Source: Geobacter sp. FeAm09
Lineage (GTDB): Bacteria > Desulfobacterota > Desulfuromonadia > Geobacterales > Pseudopelobacteraceae
Assembly (NCBI RefSeq): GCF_008330225.1
Contig: NZ_CP042466.1
Span: 816,501-880,500, forward strand
Direction of reading: 5' to 3'
Length of the DNA stretch: 64,000 bases
Part shown: positions 60,617-64,000 of the stretch, piece after piece
How the letters are laid out: every line of letters starts with the position of its first letter
Position numbering within the stretch: the stretch's first letter is position 1
Program-made: the position numbers and the translations under genes
The notes under the pieces: generated by a model
The model's input: the letters and a program-made list of their open reading frames with translations, nothing else
The model's database searches: none
Told to the model about the DNA's origin: nothing

Positions 60617-61981
60617 TTGGCAACCACCAACCGCAGCTTCGCTCAGGCACTTTGGGATTTTTTCTGTTCACTCAAACTCACCATCTTCCTCCTCATATCC
60701 CTGGCCCTCACCTCCATCATCGGCACCGTTCTGCCCCAGGGTAAGCTGCCGCCGGAGTACGTGGCCGAGATCAGCCCCGCAAAGCTCCAGATCTATTCCA
60801 AACTCGGATTTTTCGACATGTATCACAGCTGGTGGTTCATACTGCTGCTGTATGTCTTCAGCATCAACCTGATCTGCTGTTCCATCAAGCGCCTGCCGCA
60901 TGTCTTCAAATTCATCAGCGAACCGGCCCTGGTATTGGGTGAAAGCCTGCGCAACGGCTTTTCCCTCAAGCAGGACCTCAAGATTACGGCGTCGCTCGAC
61001 AAGGGGCGCGAGGCCCTGGTGGCGTTTCTCGGCAAGGAGTTCGGCTCCCCGGTCGTCACGGAGCAGGACGGGGAATATCACCTCTTTGCCCAGAAGAACG
61101 CCTGGTGCCGCTTGGGCGTGTATGTCGTCCATCTGAGCATTCTCGTCATCTTTGTCGGCGCCATCATCGGATCGCTGTTCGGATATAAAGGTTTCGCCGC
61201 CATCGTCGAGGGTACCGGGGTGTCGAGTATCCAGACCAACAGCGGTGCTGAGGTCCCCCTGGGGTTTGAGGTGCGCTGCGAGAAGTTCAACGTCACCTTC
61301 TACGACTCCGGCGCACCCAAGGAGTTCAAGAGCATTCTGACGGTCCTGGAGAATGGTCGCCCGGTCCCGGGGCTTACCAATGTCCGGGTCGTGGTGAACG
61401 AACCGCTCTCCTACAAGGGGTTCACCTTTTACCAGTCCAGTTACGGCCAGGCCACCGAGAGCAGCGACCACACCTTTTCGATACAGGCGCGTTCGGGTGG
61501 GGCTGCCGACCATCTCACTCTGCGGGAGGGGCAGGGGACCATCCTGAAGGACGGCACCGCTTTCAAACTGCTGGAAACGACCCAGGATATCCGCCAGTTC
61601 ATGCCCAATTTCTCCGGGCCGGCCGCCAGGATCGAGGTGACCCCCAAGGGTGGGGCTCCCCAGACCTACATCGTGTTCAAGGACTTTCCCGATGCCAATG
61701 CCCAGCGGGGCGACGCGTTGCAGGTCGTGTACGAAGGCTCCAACGCCAAGATGTACACCGGGCTCCAGGTGGCCAAAGACCCGGGCGTCTGGGTGGTCTG
61801 GCTGGGATGCACCCTGATGGTGTGCGGTCTGTTCATCGCTTTCTTCATGTCTCACAAACGGGTCTGGATCGTCGTTGCCAAGGGGTATGCCCGCATGTAC
61901 GGCAATGCCAGCAAAAACCAGGCTCAATTCCAGATGCAGTTCGAAGAGCTGTCCGACAAGTTTAAAAACCTGAAAATCTAG
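60617..61981 (+). CDS. resB: ResB-like cytochrome c biogenesis protein
   Basis: Encodes 454 residues with a TTG start at 60617 after GGGAG. It is the ResB/Ccs1 partner of System II cytochrome c maturation. Hydrophobic helices occur at about residues 20-40 (LTIFLLISLALTSIIGTVLP), 70-90 (SWWFILLLYVFSINL) and 168-190, with a large periplasmic loop and a C-terminal helix (VWLGCTLMVCGLFIAFFM). The ICCSIKR motif after the second helix is typical. It is followed 17 bases later by ccsB. Confidence 0.93.
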   Translation: MATTNRSFAQALWDFFCSLKLTIFLLISLALTSIIGTVLPQGKLPPEYVAEISPAKLQIYSKLGFFDMYHSWWFILLLYVFSINLICCSIKRLPHVFKFISEPALVLGESLRNGFSLKQDLKITASLDKGREALVAFLGKEFGSPVVTEQDGEYHLFAQKNAWCRLGVYVVHLSILVIFVGAIIGSLFGYKGFAAIVEGTGVSSIQTNSGAEVPLGFEVRCEKFNVTFYDSGAPKEFKSILTVLENGRPVPGLTNVRVVVNEPLSYKGFTFYQSSYGQATESSDHTFSIQARSGGAADHLTLREGQGTILKDGTAFKLLETTQDIRQFMPNFSGPAARIEVTPKGGAPQTYIVFKDFPDANAQRGDALQVVYEGSNAKMYTGLQVAKDPGVWVVWLGCTLMVCGLFIAFFMSHKRVWIVVAKGYARMYGNASKNQAQFQMQFEELSDKFKNLKI

Positions 61982-61998
61982 CGGAGGTTACCTAGTTT

Positions 61999-62853
61999 AT
62001 GACAAGTTCACTGCTCTTCAACGTGACAACGCTCGCCTACATGGCGTCCATGGTTGTCTTCTTCGCATTCCTCGCCAGCAAGAACAAGGCCATCGGCCTG
62101 ACCGGCAGCCTGCTGGCCTATGCCGGCTTCGCCGTCCAGACCCTGGCCATTGCCATGCGCTGGAAGGAGTCCTACGACATGGGGTACGGCCACGCCCCCC
62201 TGTCCAACCTGTACGAGTCGGTGGTCTTCTTCTCCTGGACCATCATCCTCATCTACATGTTCATCGAGATGAAGTACAAATACCGCATCGTCGGCGCTTT
62301 CGTGGTTCCCTTTGCCCTGCTGGGCATGGCCTGGGCCCAGCTCGGCATGCGCAGCGGCATCGAGCCGCTGGTGCCGGCGCTCCAGAGCAACTGGCTGCTG
62401 TACCACGTGGTCACCTGCTTCCTCGGCTATGCGGCCTTTGCCGTGGCCTGCGGCATCTCCATCATGTACCTGGTCAAGGCCAAGAGCGAAGAGAGCGGGG
62501 GGGGCGCCGCCGGCGGCCTCATGGGCATGTTTCCGCCCATCCGGGTGCTGGACGACCTGAATTATCGCGCCATCATGATCGGTTTCCCCCTGCTCACCCT
62601 GGGCATCATCACCGGCGCGGCCTGGGCCAACTACGCCTGGGGCACCTACTGGAGCTGGGACCCCAAGGAAACCTGGTCCCTCATCGTCTGGTTCGTGTAC
62701 GCCGCGTTTCTCCACGCCCGCTTCACCCGCGGCTGGGTCGGCAAGCGCGCCGCCTGGCTCTCCATCATCGGTTTCGCGGCCACCATCTTCTGCTACCTGG
62801 GGGTCAACCTGTTCCTGTCCGGCCTCCACAGCTACGGCAGCTCGAAGATGTAG
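61999..62853 (+). CDS. ccsB: CcsB/ResC cytochrome c biogenesis protein
   Basis: Encodes 284 residues. It is the heme-handling subunit of System II. The WWD motif WGTYWSWDPKETWS is exact. Flanking His residues and about eight membrane helices match the CcsA/CcsB/ResC family. With ResB it ligates heme to apocytochromes such as the c7 encoded upstream. Its transcript ends at a strong terminator. Confidence 0.95.
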   Translation: MTSSLLFNVTTLAYMASMVVFFAFLASKNKAIGLTGSLLAYAGFAVQTLAIAMRWKESYDMGYGHAPLSNLYESVVFFSWTIILIYMFIEMKYKYRIVGAFVVPFALLGMAWAQLGMRSGIEPLVPALQSNWLLYHVVTCFLGYAAFAVACGISIMYLVKAKSEESGGGAAGGLMGMFPPIRVLDDLNYRAIMIGFPLLTLGIITGAAWANYAWGTYWSWDPKETWSLIVWFVYAAFLHARFTRGWVGKRAAWLSIIGFAATIFCYLGVNLFLSGLHSYGSSKM

Positions 62854-62915
62854 CAGGCTATTGTGTTGTTTCGGCAACATTTTAGGTGATTTTGTCCAGC
62901 GACTATGGTTATATG

Positions 62916-62943
62916 AGCCGGGAATGCTATTCCCGGCTTTTTT
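62916..62943 (+). terminator. Intrinsic terminator directly before the glycosyltransferase start
   Basis: A 10-bp perfect stem (62916-62925 with 62929-62938) is followed by six T (62938-62943). The ATG of the next gene begins at 62944, leaving no room for a normal ribosome-binding site outside the hairpin. Confidence 0.85.
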
Positions 62944-63926
62944 ATGAACAAACCAACCATTTCCATCATCATTCCGGTCAAACCCGGTTTCAGCGTGACG
63001 GCCGCCCAGCGGCTGGCGGCGGTGGAGTACCCGCGTGACCGGTACGAGATCATTGTCGCCGAGGGATACAGTCCGAGCCGCCAGAGGAACAGGGCGGCGG
63101 CGCAGGCCCGGGGGGAGATCGTCTGCTTTCTGGACGACGACTCCCTCACCGCCCCCGATTTTCTGACCACCGTCGCCAAACATTACGAGAACCCGCAGGT
63201 GACGGCCGTGGGCGGCCCGTCCCTCACCCCGGCCAGCGATTCCATCCTGCAACGGAGCATCGGCGCGGCCCTGGCCTCGGCCCTGGGGGGGGCGGGATGC
63301 GCAACCGCTACCGGGCCTGGGGCGAGGCGCGCCTGACCGACGACAGCGAGCTGATCTTGTGCAACCTGAGTTTCCGCAGGGAGCGTTTTTTGGCTTTCGG
63401 CGGCCTGGATGAGCGGCTCTACCCCAACGAAGAGAACGAACTCCTGGACCGGATGCTGCATGCCGGGGAGGGGCTGGTCCACGACCCGCATCTGGCGGTC
63501 TTCCGCAGCCAACGTCCCACCTGGCGTCTGCTTTGCCGCCAGTTTCTGAACTACGGCCGGGGCCGGGCCGAACAGACCGTCATCAGCAGGCGTCTCCGGC
63601 CGGTAAGCCTGCTGCCGGCCCTGTTCATGGCCTACGTGCTGCTGGTGCCGTTTTTCCCGGTGTCACCACTCTGGCTGCCCCTGGCCTGTTACGGGCTCCT
63701 GTTGCTGGCCGTTTCCGCCGGGGAGGCGGGCCGGGCTCGCAGCCTGGGGATGTTCGTGCGCCTGCCGTTCATCTACGCCATCATCCACCTGGCTTATGGG
63801 GCCGGGCTCTGGTGGGGGGCACTGGGCGCCCTCCCGGGCAGGCGGCCCAAACCGGGGGGCGAGGTGACCCTGCGCCAGGTGAAGGGGCTGACCGGCCCGC
63901 CGGCAGCGCCAGCAGCCGCAAAATAA
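62944..63926 (+). CDS. Family 2 glycosyltransferase, frameshifted in this sequence
   Basis: The N-terminus is a GT-A fold: ISIIIPVKPGFS, then CFLDDDSLTAPDF with the metal/nucleotide-sugar DDD. A run of eight G (63285-63292) breaks the frame. One more base joins ALGGG to MRNRYRAWGEARLTDDS, giving about 327 residues. The middle region SFRRERFLAFGGLDERL and NEENELLDRM is typical of GT2 acceptor sites. Three C-terminal membrane helices suggest transfer to a lipid-linked or exported glycan. The gene abuts a terminator hairpin with no obvious Shine-Dalgarno sequence, so its expression is uncertain. Another glycosyltransferase follows. Confidence 0.8.
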
Positions 63927-63960
63927 TGCATATCAAGTGTTTGGATACAAGGGGGACACG

Positions 63961-64000
63961 GTGAGTATGGAGTTGAGCATTGTCGTGCCGATCTACAACG
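63961..64000 (+). CDS. Start of a family 2 glycosyltransferase, 3' partial
   Basis: Only about 13 codons are in the window: from GTG 63961 (or ATG 63967) they read SMELSIVVPIYN, the standard N-terminal strand of GT2 enzymes. AGGGGG just upstream serves as a ribosome-binding site and favours the GTG. It probably continues a polysaccharide synthesis cluster. Confidence 0.65.
   Translation, partial: MSMELSIVVPIYN

Overview
The window looks like a chromosomal segment of a Geobacter-type bacterium (Desulfuromonadia/Geobacterales). The evidence is high GC content, a PpcA-type triheme cytochrome c7, a ResB/CcsB cytochrome c maturation pair, a LutABC-like lactate oxidation locus, a selenocysteine-containing SelD, an S21-YqeY-CvpA-DnaG-RpoD operon, a GEMM-Ib (cyclic-GMP-AMP type) riboswitch and many Geobacter-like intergenic repeats. 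No IS element, integrase, tRNA, rRNA or CRISPR array was seen.

Layout. 1-5.2 kb (+): the end of a NapH-like polyferredoxin, rdgC-like, obgE, proB and a small membrane protein. 5.2-11.5 kb (-): rpsU, yqeY, cvpA, dnaG, rpoD and an exported coiled-coil protein. 11.7-15.9 kb (-): a hemerythrin chemoreceptor, then hisH, hisA, hisF, hisE. 16-19 kb (-): glyQ and glyS. 19.7-24.6 kb (+): rho, rpmE, thyX, a YqhQ-like gene and prfA, followed by a TRIC-like channel gene (-). 25.6-34.5 kb: a lactate cluster. lutC and a lutB-lutA fusion (-) diverge from a lactate permease, a GlcD-like flavoprotein, a GlcF-like Fe-S protein and a GntR/FadR regulator (+). The shared promoter region carries two mirror-image PdhR/LldR-like operator candidates. 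34.4-36.9 kb (-): a coiled-coil protein with the same domain at both ends, behind a cGAMP-type riboswitch. 36.9-39.9 kb (-): thiC and a thiE-thiD fusion behind a TPP riboswitch. 40-52.2 kb (-): a secreted-protein island with a beta-propeller/Fn3 protein, a subtilase, a small lipoprotein and a ~1900-residue DUF4347/IPT/Fn3 protein. The three large proteins end in the same dockerin-like module, and the lipoprotein has features of a cohesin-like fold. 52.5-60 kb (+): alr, selD, an ASKHA-domain protein, purH, purD, purE. 60.1-62.9 kb (+): cytochrome c7, resB, ccsB. 62.9-64 kb (+): a family 2 glycosyltransferase and the start of another.

Two window-wide patterns matter for interpretation. First, six genes (hisE, the lactate permease, the GntR regulator, the giant secreted protein, purD, the glycosyltransferase) each carry one frame break. 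Every break is repaired by adding one base to a G/C homopolymer, so base-calling errors are more likely than six real pseudogenes. Second, eleven copies of an inverted repeat of the GCCACAGAGACAC type, or a relative of it, lie between genes. All eleven are between genes transcribed in the same direction.

The most interesting candidates for undescribed biology are the cGAMP-riboswitch-controlled twin-domain coiled-coil protein and the adjacent dockerin-like/cohesin-like secreted-protein island, whose protease gene has its own GEMM-like leader. Both may link cyclic dinucleotide signalling to surface or envelope functions.
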